This document shows, one piece after another, positions 6,573 through 14,246 of a stretch of 18,713 nt of DNA. Positions within the stretch are counted from its first letter, which is position 1. Each line of letters begins with the position of its first letter. Source of the stretch: an uncultured Chloroflexota bacterium (lineage in GTDB: Bacteria > Chloroflexota > Anaerolineae > Aggregatilineales > Phototrophicaceae); contig CALKIA010000594.1 of NCBI GenBank assembly GCA_937988705.1, positions 1-18,713 of the forward strand, in the 5' to 3' direction. A model generated the notes under the pieces. It did no database searches, was not told the origin of the DNA, and was given only the letters and a program-made list of their open reading frames with translations. The position numbers and the translations under genes are program-made.

Positions 6573-7880
6573 ATGCGAATTCATTTGCGGACACTGGGCT
6601 GCCGCCTGAATCAGAGTGAAATCGAGACGATGGCGCGGCACTTTCGGCGGCAGGGCCACGAAATTGTCGATGACCCCGCGCTGGCGGATCAGATTGTCGT
6701 CAACACGTGCGCGGTGACCGAAGATGCCTCCCGCGCCAGCCGCCGCCTCGTGCGTGGGCTGAATCGCGCGAATACCGCCGCGCAGATCACGGTGACGGGC
6801 TGCTATGCCCAGATTGCGCCGGATCAGATTGCGGTCATCCCGGGTGTGGCACGGGTCGTGGACAACGGCGCGAAAGATCAACTGGTTACGGCGATCACCG
6901 GCCAGACCCTCGAACCGTTCGATCTGGAGCCGATCACGCGCGATACGCCGACCCATCTGGCGCGGACTCGGGCGTTCGTCAAAGTGCAGGATGGGTGTGA
7001 TAACGCCTGTACCTTCTGTGTAACGACCATCGCGCGCGGGGAAGGGCGCAGTCGTGATCTCAACGATATCATCGGCGAAATCCATTTGCTGACGGCGATG
7101 GGCTATCAGGAAGCAGTGCTGACGGGCGTACATCTTGGATCGTACGGGCAGGATCGCGGCGCACATGCCGGTTTGATCACGCTGGTGAAGGCGATTTTGG
7201 CCGACACAGACATCCCGCGCTTACGCTTGTCCTCGCTCGAACCGTGGGATTTGACGCCCGACTTTTTTGAGCTGTGGCACGATCCGCGCCTGTGTCCACA
7301 TTTGCATTTGCCGCTGCAAAGCGGTTGCGACGCGACGCTCAAGCGCATGCTGCGCAAGACGACGCAGGTGCAGTTCCGTGCGCTGCTGCAGGCGGCGCGG
7401 GCGGCGATTCCCGATCCGTGCATTACCTCGGACGTGATCGTCGGCTTTCCCGGCGAGACGGACGAGGAATTCGCCATCAGTGAAGCCTTCATCCGCGACC
7501 TGGAATTCGCCGGGATGCACGTCTTTCGCTACAGTAAGCGACCGGGCACAGCGGCGGCGCGGATGCGCAACCATCTCCCCGAAGCTGTGAAGAAGGCGCG
7601 CAGCGAAACGTTGATCGCGCTGGCGGCGGAGCAGGAGCGGCGCTATGCCGAACGTCATGTGGGCACGGAACGTCCGGTCGTCTGGGAACACGTCTCAGGC
7701 GCGACTCAGGACGGCTTCGTCAACGTGGGTTATACTGATAATTATATCCGCGTCACTGCGATTCATCCGCGCGCGCTCACAGGGCATTTGCTCCCGGCGC
7801 GGCTGGCAGACTATGATCCAGTGAAGCAGACGGCCCGAGCGATACCCCTAATCGAAACGGAAAGCGAATGGACGACGTAA
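6573..7880 (+). CDS. mtaB: tRNA (N6-L-threonylcarbamoyladenosine(37)-C2)-methylthiotransferase MtaB
   Basis: This 435-residue radical SAM enzyme converts t6A37 to ms2t6A37 in ANN-decoding tRNAs. The three expected regions are present in order. The N-terminal UPF0004 domain has cysteines C10 (TLGCRLNQSE), C46 (NTCAVT) and C77 (TGCYAQ) for one [4Fe-4S] cluster. The radical SAM core has C142-x3-C146-x2-C149 (CDNACTFC), followed by ARGEGRSR. A C-terminal TRAM-like domain covers about residues 370-420. The motifs LGCRLNQSE and CAVT...ASRRLVR point to the MtaB branch rather than MiaB or RimO. Length is normal for the family. The RBS is weak (AAGG about 12 nt before the ATG). Its last 13 nt overlap the next gene, so it heads a housekeeping operon. 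Confidence 0.95.
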   Translation: MRIHLRTLGCRLNQSEIETMARHFRRQGHEIVDDPALADQIVVNTCAVTEDASRASRRLVRGLNRANTAAQITVTGCYAQIAPDQIAVIPGVARVVDNGAKDQLVTAITGQTLEPFDLEPITRDTPTHLARTRAFVKVQDGCDNACTFCVTTIARGEGRSRDLNDIIGEIHLLTAMGYQEAVLTGVHLGSYGQDRGAHAGLITLVKAILADTDIPRLRLSSLEPWDLTPDFFELWHDPRLCPHLHLPLQSGCDATLKRMLRKTTQVQFRALLQAARAAIPDPCITSDVIVGFPGETDEEFAISEAFIRDLEFAGMHVFRYSKRPGTAAARMRNHLPEAVKKARSETLIALAAEQERRYAERHVGTERPVVWEHVSGATQDGFVNVGYTDNYIRVTAIHPRALTGHLLPARLADYDPVKQTARAIPLIETESEWTT

Positions 7881-8317
7881 AAGCAAAACTTAACGAGGCG
7901 CTGAAGGCCGCGATGGTCGCCAAGGATACCGCGCGTCGCGATGTGATCCGCCTGATGCAGAGCGCGATTAAGCAAATCGAAATTGACGAGCGCAAGGTGC
8001 TGGCCAACGACGACGTACTCAGCATTCTGCAAAAAGAGGTCAAGAAGCGTCGCGAAAGCGCCGAAGAAGCCCGCAAAGCTGGACGCAGCGACATTGCCGA
8101 CGGGGAAGAAGCTGAGATCGTCATCATCGAGCAATTCCTGCCGCAGCAGTTGTCGCGGGCGGAGATTGAGGTGCTCGTGCGCGACGCCATTGCCCAGACA
8201 GGCGCGACCACCGCAAAAGACATGGGGAAGGTGATGGGCGCCCTGATGCCGAAAACGAAGGGCGTCGCCGATGGTAAACTCGTCAATGAGGTTGTTCGCA
8301 GTCTGTTGAGTTCGTAA
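7868..8317 (+). CDS. yqeY: GatB/YqeY domain-containing protein
   Basis: This 149-residue all-helical protein matches the stand-alone YqeY family from end to end. It starts with KLNEALKAAMVAKDTARRDVIRLMQSAIKQIEID, followed by a helix rich in Lys/Arg/Glu (KEVKKRRESAEEARKAGR), EEAEIVIIEQFLPQQLS and KDMGKVMGALMPKTKGVADGKLV. The domain is related to the tRNA-binding C-terminal part of the GatB amidotransferase subunit. The free-standing protein is thought to bind tRNA, but its reaction is unsettled. The ATG overlaps mtaB by 13 nt and is preceded by GGAAAG (7859-7864). Two bases separate its stop from the next ATG, giving tight coupling with the c-di-AMP phosphodiesterase gene. Confidence 0.92.
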   Translation: MDDVKAKLNEALKAAMVAKDTARRDVIRLMQSAIKQIEIDERKVLANDDVLSILQKEVKKRRESAEEARKAGRSDIADGEEAEIVIIEQFLPQQLSRAEIEVLVRDAIAQTGATTAKDMGKVMGALMPKTKGVADGKLVNEVVRSLLSS

Positions 8318-8319
8318 CG

Positions 8320-10671
8320 ATGCTGAGCGGTGTATCCCGGTTTCTCGACCGTTTCTTTCCTCCGGCTCGACGGGAGCAGCCGCTCTATCGACTGCTGTTG
8401 ACGCTGGTGGCGGCGGCGTTCGTGTTGATCGCCACCCTAATTGTCGCCTTTGACAGCATCATCCTCAGTCAGAATGCGGTGACGACGCTGCAAGTGGGCA
8501 GCATCGCACTAAGCGACATTCGCGCGCCGTTCAGCGTCGTGTTCATCAGCGAGGTGCTGACTGAGCGGATGCGGCAGGAAGCGGTCGCGGGCGTTAGTCC
8601 CATTTATGCGCCACCTGATCCGAATGTTGCCCGCCAGCAGATTCAACTGCTGCGGCAGATTCTCGAATTCATCGACAATGTGCGCCATGACCCGTTTGGC
8701 ACACCCGAGCAAAAGACGCGCGACATTAACCGGATCACGGCATTAACGCTCGATCCGGTGGTGATCGAAACGATCCTCAACATGGATGATGAGACGTGGA
8801 ACGCCGCTTCTGACGAGGCGGTGACGGTATTGGAACGCGTAATGCGCGAATCGATCCGCGAGAGCGAACTCATACAGATCACCGATCAAATTCCGACCCA
8901 GGTGTCCCTGCGTTTTGATACGGCCGCGGCCGCCGTCGTCGTGGATTTCGTCCATGATTTGCTGCGCCCGAATCGTTTCCTCGATGCCGTTGCCACGAGT
9001 GCCGCCGAAGTCGCGGCCGCCGAGGGCGTAGAAGCGCAAAGCCGCTCGTTTGAACGCGGGCAGATCGTCGTGCGGGCGGGGACACGTATCGAAACGGCGG
9101 ATTATGAAGCACTGGGCGAACTGGGTTTGCTCACCTCGCCCGATCGCCGCTTTCAGATGGTCGTGCGCGCCTTCCTCGCCAGCCTGCTCGTGATGGTTGG
9201 CTTGGCGATGTACGTGGCGCGCAACGCCGAGAAATTCAATACGAGCCCGCGCTCGATTGCCCTGCTGGCGGCGATCTTCTTGATCTCGCTGTTGGGTGCG
9301 CGCATCTTCAATGGCGCTGATAACCTGATTTACATCTATCCGGCGGCGGCGATGGCGCTGCTGCTGGTGGCCATTGCGCATCTGGAAATGGCAATTGTGG
9401 CAGGCTTTGGGCTGGCGCTGCTCGTCGGCCTGATGAGCAATAACTCGCTCGAAATCGCTATGTCGATCGGCCTTGGCGGCATGGTGGGCGCGCTCATGCT
9501 GCGCCGCTCTGATCGCTTCAATAGCTACTTCGGAGCTGGGTTAGTCGTTGGCCTAACCGACGCGGTGATTGTCACGATCTTCAACCTCGGGTCGCTGATG
9601 AGCGAGGACGGGAGCTTTGGCACACTCATTCTGTACGCGCTGATCAATGGTGTGCTCGCCGCGATGACAGCGCTGGCCGGGATGTACGGTGTCACACTGT
9701 TGTTCAACCTGCCGACCAGCCTCAAACTTGTGGAATTGAGCCATCCTAATCAGCCGCTGCTGCAGAAACTGCTGCGTAATGCGCCGGGAACGTATCAACA
9801 TTCGCTGCAAGTGGCGAATCTTGCCGAACAGGCGGCCAATGCGATCGATGCCGAGGCGGATTTGCTGCGGGTGGCGGCACTGTATCACGATATTGGCAAG
9901 GCGAATAACCCCGGCTTTTTCGTCGAAAACCAGGTCGATAACATCAATCCGCATGACGCGTTGAATGACCCGTATCGCAGCGCGGCGATCATCATCGATC
10001 ACGTGCTCGATGGCGACAAAATGGCGCGGCAGTTCCGCCTGCCCGCTCGTCTGCGTGACTTTATTCTGGAGCATCACGGAACAACGCAGGTTACGTATTT
10101 CTACAACAAGGCGCTGGAAGCGGCCGGCGATGACGAAGCCGTCGATATCAGTGAATTCACGTATCCGGGGCCAAAACCGCAAAGCCGCGAAACCGCGATC
10201 ATGATGCTGGCGGATAGCTGCGAAAGCACGGTGCGTGCCCGCAAACCCGCCCACAAATCGGAAATTGCCGATATCGTGCAGGGTATTTTCGACGCCCGTA
10301 TGCGTGATGGTCAGCTGGATGAGTGTGGGTTGACGCTGCGCGATCTCACCAACATTAAAGACATCTTTATCGACATGCTGCAAGCTGTCTTCCATCCGCG
10401 GATCAATTATCCTTCGTCTGGGGGGGCGCGGCGACCGCAAGTTGCGGTGACACAGCAGATCCCGGTCGAAGTCTATTCGCGACCGGACGAGACGTTCACG
10501 CCGGACGAGCCGCCCGAACAACCCCCACCCAAGCGCCAAACCGCCGAGGTGCGGCCTGTGCCGCAGCCGCCGCGCGAAGACACGGACGAAGCGCCGCTTT
10601 TGGAAGTTCCGCCGCTGCGGCGGACGCAGCGCATGAATCCGACAGAGAAAGAGCCCGACGATGAAGTGTAA
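8320..10671 (+). CDS. pgpH: PgpH-type 7TM-HD cyclic-di-AMP phosphodiesterase
   Basis: The 783-residue product has the full 7TMR-HDED layout. A first membrane helix (about residues 20-45) is followed by a large extracellular domain (about 50-275), a block of membrane helices (about 285-460) and a cytoplasmic HD domain (about 485-650). HD-domain metal ligands are visible: H494 (TYQHSLQ), H523/D524 (YHDIGK) and H585/H586 (EHHGTT), with HDALNDPYRSA between them. Characterised members cleave c-di-AMP to pApA, controlling osmolyte uptake and wall homeostasis, so that substrate is expected here. After the HD domain comes a Pro/Arg/Glu-rich tail (about 690-783) that looks disordered and may be lineage-specific. 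The extracellular domain suggests control by an outside signal. Next to ybeY and dgkA, the context matches the yqfF-ybeY-dgkA order of Firmicutes. Confidence 0.93.
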   Translation: MLSGVSRFLDRFFPPARREQPLYRLLLTLVAAAFVLIATLIVAFDSIILSQNAVTTLQVGSIALSDIRAPFSVVFISEVLTERMRQEAVAGVSPIYAPPDPNVARQQIQLLRQILEFIDNVRHDPFGTPEQKTRDINRITALTLDPVVIETILNMDDETWNAASDEAVTVLERVMRESIRESELIQITDQIPTQVSLRFDTAAAAVVVDFVHDLLRPNRFLDAVATSAAEVAAAEGVEAQSRSFERGQIVVRAGTRIETADYEALGELGLLTSPDRRFQMVVRAFLASLLVMVGLAMYVARNAEKFNTSPRSIALLAAIFLISLLGARIFNGADNLIYIYPAAAMALLLVAIAHLEMAIVAGFGLALLVGLMSNNSLEIAMSIGLGGMVGALMLRRSDRFNSYFGAGLVVGLTDAVIVTIFNLGSLMSEDGSFGTLILYALINGVLAAMTALAGMYGVTLLFNLPTSLKLVELSHPNQPLLQKLLRNAPGTYQHSLQVANLAEQAANAIDAEADLLRVAALYHDIGKANNPGFFVENQVDNINPHDALNDPYRSAAIIIDHVLDGDKMARQFRLPARLRDFILEHHGTTQVTYFYNKALEAAGDDEAVDISEFTYPGPKPQSRETAIMMLADSCESTVRARKPAHKSEIADIVQGIFDARMRDGQLDECGLTLRDLTNIKDIFIDMLQAVFHPRINYPSSGGARRPQVAVTQQIPVEVYSRPDETFTPDEPPEQPPPKRQTAEVRPVPQPPREDTDEAPLLEVPPLRRTQRMNPTEKEPDDEV

Positions 10672-10710
10672 TGGGCGTGATCCCGGCGTCGGTCAGATTG
10701 AGGAACGAGT

Positions 10711-11199
10711 ATGACGTATGAGATTGAAGTGCAAAACGACGACGCCTACCCGGTTAACGACGAACGCTTGGTGGTGGCGGTGCGCGAAGTGATGGAGCGG
10801 CACGCGGTCGAGGCGGGGACGGCGGTCACGATTGTGATCACCAGCAACGAGGATGTTGCCGCGCTTAACCGCGACTTTCGCGGTGTCGATTCACCCACCG
10901 ATGTGCTGTCATTTCCGGCGGATATCCCGCCGATGCCCGGTGAAGCGCCGTATCTGGGTGATCTGATTATTGCCTACCCGTATGCGTCAGCTCAGGCAGC
11001 GCGCGAGGGTCACGCGCTCATGGACAGTCTGTCGCTGCTGGTCGTGCATGGGACACTACATTTGCTCGGCTACGACCATGATACGTTCGAGAACAAAGCC
11101 GAGATGTGGGCCACTCAAAACGAGGCGCTGCTGGCCCTGGGCATTTCGCCCGACATCGTTCCGCCCCTCGAAATAGGCAGCGATCATGACGAAGACTAA
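10711..11199 (+). CDS. ybeY: Endoribonuclease YbeY (rRNA maturation)
   Basis: The 162-residue product carries the diagnostic metal-binding motif HGTLHLLGYDHD, with H113, H117 and H123 as predicted zinc ligands. Upstream it has the family block NRDFRGVDSPTDVLSFP, here at about residues 53-69, and YLGDLIIA. YbeY is a single-strand endoribonuclease needed for 16S rRNA 3'-end maturation and ribosome quality control in the cytoplasm. Length is normal. The RBS GAGGAACGAG is right before the ATG, after a 39-nt gap from pgpH. The final 14 nt overlap the first dgkA copy, an arrangement conserved in many bacteria. I see no missing key residue. Confidence 0.95.
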   Translation: MTYEIEVQNDDAYPVNDERLVVAVREVMERHAVEAGTAVTIVITSNEDVAALNRDFRGVDSPTDVLSFPADIPPMPGEAPYLGDLIIAYPYASAQAAREGHALMDSLSLLVVHGTLHLLGYDHDTFENKAEMWATQNEALLALGISPDIVPPLEIGSDHDED

Positions 11200-11638
11200 G
11201 ACACAGCAGCGCATGGTCGATGCTTTGGTTGGGACTTCGCGCATCAACCCGGAGGAATTCGCCTATAACACCAGTCCAAACCGCCTGAAAAGTCTGAGCT
11301 ACGCCGTGGCGGGCTGGATCTATATGCTGCGTCGTCAGAAGAATACGCGCATTCAGGGTTTCGCCAGCATTGCTATTCTGGGGCTGGCGGCGTGGCTGAA
11401 CATCGAGCCGATCAGCTGGGCGATTCTCATCCTGACCGTGACGATGGTGTGGATGGCCGAATTCATCAATGCGGCGGTCGAAGCCGCCATCGACCTGTCG
11501 ACCAGCGAGTTTCACCCGATGGCGAAGGTGGGTAAAGATGTCGCCTCGGCGGCCGTGCTGCTCGGCGTAGTCGCTTCGATCATCATCGGCTTGATCATTC
11601 TGCTCCCACCCTTGTTGGTCAAACTAGGACTGGGTTAA
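11186..11638 (+). CDS. dgkA: DgkA-type lipid kinase, copy 1 (E28-equivalent replaced)
   Basis: This 150-residue protein has three membrane helices (about 57-72, 76-101 and 120-145) and belongs to the prokaryotic diacylglycerol/undecaprenol kinase family, which phosphorylates membrane lipids with ATP at the inner face of the membrane. The signature EFINAAVEAAID is intact, giving E92, N95, E99 and D103, followed by K117/D118 in VGKDVAS. In place of the conserved acidic residue at the start of helix 1 (E28 in E. coli DgkA, the E of E-R-N-x-R-I-H in Gram-positive enzymes) this copy has Q51 in QKNTRIQ. E28 helps bind Mg-ATP, so activity may be reduced or depend on a partner. The ATG lies inside the 3' end of ybeY. 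It may serve undecaprenol recycling, as in Gram-positives. Confidence 0.88.
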   Translation: MTKTKTQQRMVDALVGTSRINPEEFAYNTSPNRLKSLSYAVAGWIYMLRRQKNTRIQGFASIAILGLAAWLNIEPISWAILILTVTMVWMAEFINAAVEAAIDLSTSEFHPMAKVGKDVASAAVLLGVVASIIIGLIILLPPLLVKLGLG

Positions 11639-11723
11639 AACCAGGGAATGCTGCCTCTGAGCCAGAAAGCGCTTCTGAACCAGCAGCGCGGAGTGGGCCG
11701 AGGGATTAGTGGAAAGGTAAGGC

Positions 11724-12263
11724 TTGAGCGATCATGAAACCCCAAACATTGATGCCGACGAAACCCACCAACGGAATGAACCGCTAGCCACGACACCGGC
11801 TGCGGCGGAGCAAAAAGATAAGCTGATCACGCCGGACGGTCAGGAAATCGATCTGGGTATTACCGGGACGATGAAGCTGAATCCTCCGGGGCGGAAATCA
11901 AACCCGAACCGTCTGGCCAGCGTCAAATACGCGATTGCCGGGCTGCTGTATGTGCTGACACACGAGCAGAGTATCAAACTGGCAACCTTTGTCACGCTGA
12001 TCGTGATTGTGGTTGGGTTGTGGCTGCAAATCAGCGTGCTCAGTTGGGCGCTGCTCACGTTCGCGCTCGGCAGCGTGTGGGTGACCGAATGCCTGAACAC
12101 GGCCATCGAAGCTGCCATTGACCTCGGCACGAGCGATCCGCACCCGCTGGCGAAAATCGGCAAGGATGTCGCCTCGACGGCGGCGCTGGTCAGCTCGATT
12201 GTGTTCGCGGTGATCGTAATCCTGATCCTTGTGCCGCGCTTTCTCGACCGCATTGCCGGATAG
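11724..12263 (+). CDS. DgkA-type lipid kinase, copy 2 (long N-terminal extension)
   Basis: This 179-residue paralogue of the preceding gene starts at TTG (11724), chosen because GGAAAGG (11711-11717) lies 6 nt upstream and no in-frame ATG fits. Residues 1-60 are a hydrophilic cytoplasmic extension absent from copy 1. The kinase core follows: RLASVKYAIAGLLYVLTHEQ, then ECLNTAIEAAID (E122, N125, E129, D133), then IGKDVAS (K147/D148). Here the E28-equivalent is kept as E81, but the neighbouring Asn and Arg-Ile-His positions are lost (EQSIKLA). Copies 1 and 2 are thus altered at complementary places. DgkA works as a trimer with active sites shared between subunits, so a mixed trimer is possible. 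The TIR gene follows after 24 nt, suggesting read-through. Confidence 0.85.
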   Translation: MSDHETPNIDADETHQRNEPLATTPAAAEQKDKLITPDGQEIDLGITGTMKLNPPGRKSNPNRLASVKYAIAGLLYVLTHEQSIKLATFVTLIVIVVGLWLQISVLSWALLTFALGSVWVTECLNTAIEAAIDLGTSDPHPLAKIGKDVASTAALVSSIVFAVIVILILVPRFLDRIAG

Positions 12264-12265
12264 TT

Positions 12266-12277
12266 CTAACCGGTTAG
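12266..12277. repeat. Short perfect palindrome overlapping the RBS of the TIR fusion gene
   Basis: CTAACCGGTTAG is a perfect 12-bp palindrome between dgkA copy 2 and the TIR fusion gene. Its right arm overlaps the AGGA ribosome-binding sequence (about 12276-12279), 8 nt before the ATG at 12288. It could be an operator or occlude the RBS, but a few such 12-mers are expected by chance in a window this size. Confidence 0.25.
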
Positions 12278-12287
12278 GACGAAGACC

Positions 12288-14246
12288 ATGCCGCGCATCT
12301 TTATCTCGTACCGCCGTTCGGACAGCATCACCATTTCGGGTCGTATCTATGACCGCCTGGCCGCCGCCTTCGGTGATCGCAGTGTGTTCAAAGATGTCGA
12401 TGACATCCCCTTGGGCGCAGATTTCCGCGCGGTGCTGGACAACGAGGTAGCGACCAGCGATGTGCAGTTGGTGATTATCGGGTCGAATTGGCTCAATGTG
12501 ACCGATGAACGCGGTCAGCAGCGCCTGCAAGACCCCAACGATTTCGTCCGGATTGAAGTCGAATCGGGCTTGAAACGCGGTAATAATGTGCTGGTGATCC
12601 CGGTGCTGGTGAGCGGTGCGCGTATGCCCACCAGTGATCAACTGCCGCCGTCGCTGGCGGAACTGACCTACCGGAATGCGGCAGTCGTGCGCGACGACCC
12701 GGATTTTAACCGTGACATGATCAAGCTCATTGAGCAGATCAAGGGGCATTTTGGCGAGGACGGTGGCACTAAACCGACGATCCCGCAGCGCGGTGCTCAG
12801 CGTCTTAGATTGCCGACACGTCCGCGTCTCGACTACCCGGAAATCCGCTGGCAAATTTCGCGGCGGGGGACAATCGGTGCGGGCGTGATCCTCGTGTTGA
12901 TTGCGGCCTTTGCGCTGTTGATCGCGCCGTTCATCGCCAGTAACTCGACTCCCACAGCCACGCCGACCGCCACCAGCGCCGCCACCACCCCGGCGCCCGT
13001 CTCGACCGCCGAAGCGACTTTGCAGCCAACGCCGTTACCCGTCGCCGCCGCGCCCGCCTTCTGGCTGACCTATCCCGTCGCGGAGAACATCTTCGAGATT
13101 ACCAGTCCGTTTGATGAAGAGCGCCCGAGCAATGCCGCGTTTGGTGCAAATGTACTGCCGCTCAACGAGGGGCTGAATATTGTGGCGGAGGATGCGCAAG
13201 GCAACCCCGCGATGATCCTCGCGGCGCAGCGCGGCGTGGTCGAGCGCGTGAATACCACGGCGACCCATCCTTACGGCTACTTTGTCACCATCCGCCATGC
13301 GTGGTACGGCGAGGAGTGGGTGACATGGTACGCGCACCTCGGACGCGTTGATGTGCAGGTGGGGCAGTTCGTTGCGGCGGGTACGCCGATCGGGGTGATC
13401 GGTAACACGGGCAATTCCAGCGGGAATAACCTCAAGTTTGTGGTGCAGCACAGCGGCGCAGGATTGGCAAACTACGTCATTGAAGATGTGGTGAACCCGG
13501 AACCCCTGTTCATGGCGAACCCGCCCGCGTATGATGAAGCGGCGCTGGTCGATGATGTGTCGATTCCGGCGGGGTCGCGGCTGGAGAGCGGCGCGGCGTT
13601 TACCAAGACGTGGCGCGTCATCAACACGGGGACACGCTCGTGGGATCGGTCGTATCGCCTGCGCCGCGTCGAGGGTGACGCGCTCGGTATGGATGAGGAC
13701 GAGATCCCGCTGCTGCAAACCGTCGTGTTTTTGCGTCCTGGTGATGTGACCGATATTTCACTTGATTTGACGGCGCCTAGCGCTGCCGGAATGTACAGGG
13801 CGCAGTGGCAGTTGGTCAACGGAGCGGGGACGCTGTTCGTGAATGTGCTGTCTGTCGAGATTGAAGTCGTGGAACGCATCGCACAGCCCACACTCTCCCC
13901 GACGGAAGATCGCGGGTATGACCTGCTGCGGTTCGTGGCTGATGTGACGATTCCAGACCGAACAGTACTAAGTCCACGACAGGAATTTACCAAGACGTGG
14001 CGCGTCCGCAACGGCGGTACGACGACTTGGAGTGCGGGTTACGAGCTGGTGTTTGTCGATGGGGATCGCATGAGCGGCGCCGTTTCCATCCCGCTGCCGG
14101 AGGCTGTACCCGGCTCGACGATTGAAATGTCCGCCGCGCTGGTTGCGCCGAATCTGCCGGGGGAGTATCGTGGTTACTGGCAAGCGCGCAATCCCGCCGG
14201 GGATTTGTTTGGTGCTCAGTTATTTGTAGACATTCGGATTGAATAA
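12288..14246 (+). CDS. Transmembrane TIR - degenerate LytM/M23 - tandem NBR1-like Ig fusion protein
   Basis: The 652-residue product has an unusual order. Residues 1-150 are a TIR_2-type domain: FISYRRSDS at the N-terminus, VFKDVDDIPLGADF (33-46), LVIIGSNWL (61-69), RLQDPNDFVRIEVESGL (79-95) and VIPVLVSGARMP. E90 sits where TIR NADases carry their catalytic Glu. Residues 195-218 are one membrane helix and 219-255 a Thr/Pro/Ala linker. Residues 268-408 are an M23/LytM fold (ITSPF, WVTWYAHLG, VQVGQFVAAGTPIGVIGNTGNSSG). Its zinc ligands are gone: H-x-G-x-D reads NEGLN (293-297) and H-L-H reads N-L-K (381-383). Residues 418-528 and 548-652 are two NBR1-like Ig domains, both with FTKTWRV. The topology puts TIR inside and the rest outside. 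The RBS AGGA is 8 nt before the ATG. The stop overlaps the next gene (TAATG). Confidence 0.9.
   Translation: MPRIFISYRRSDSITISGRIYDRLAAAFGDRSVFKDVDDIPLGADFRAVLDNEVATSDVQLVIIGSNWLNVTDERGQQRLQDPNDFVRIEVESGLKRGNNVLVIPVLVSGARMPTSDQLPPSLAELTYRNAAVVRDDPDFNRDMIKLIEQIKGHFGEDGGTKPTIPQRGAQRLRLPTRPRLDYPEIRWQISRRGTIGAGVILVLIAAFALLIAPFIASNSTPTATPTATSAATTPAPVSTAEATLQPTPLPVAAAPAFWLTYPVAENIFEITSPFDEERPSNAAFGANVLPLNEGLNIVAEDAQGNPAMILAAQRGVVERVNTTATHPYGYFVTIRHAWYGEEWVTWYAHLGRVDVQVGQFVAAGTPIGVIGNTGNSSGNNLKFVVQHSGAGLANYVIEDVVNPEPLFMANPPAYDEAALVDDVSIPAGSRLESGAAFTKTWRVINTGTRSWDRSYRLRRVEGDALGMDEDEIPLLQTVVFLRPGDVTDISLDLTAPSAAGMYRAQWQLVNGAGTLFVNVLSVEIEVVERIAQPTLSPTEDRGYDLLRFVADVTIPDRTVLSPRQEFTKTWRVRNGGTTTWSAGYELVFVDGDRMSGAVSIPLPEAVPGSTIEMSAALVAPNLPGEYRGYWQARNPAGDLFGAQLFVDIRIE

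Noticed and set aside
5382..7166. A 594-residue open frame on the minus strand
   Set aside because: It runs antisense to a clear secreted-protein gene and to mtaB and passes through the non-coding repeat at 6391-6484. Its composition (rich in Arg and His) is that of a shadow frame in high-GC DNA.
9553..10539. A 328-residue open frame on the minus strand
   Set aside because: It lies antisense to the membrane and HD part of the PgpH-type gene, whose catalytic motifs are intact on the plus strand.
11898..12854. A 318-residue open frame on the minus strand
   Set aside because: It spans the 3' part of one plus-strand gene and the 5' part of another, which both have good motifs and RBSs.
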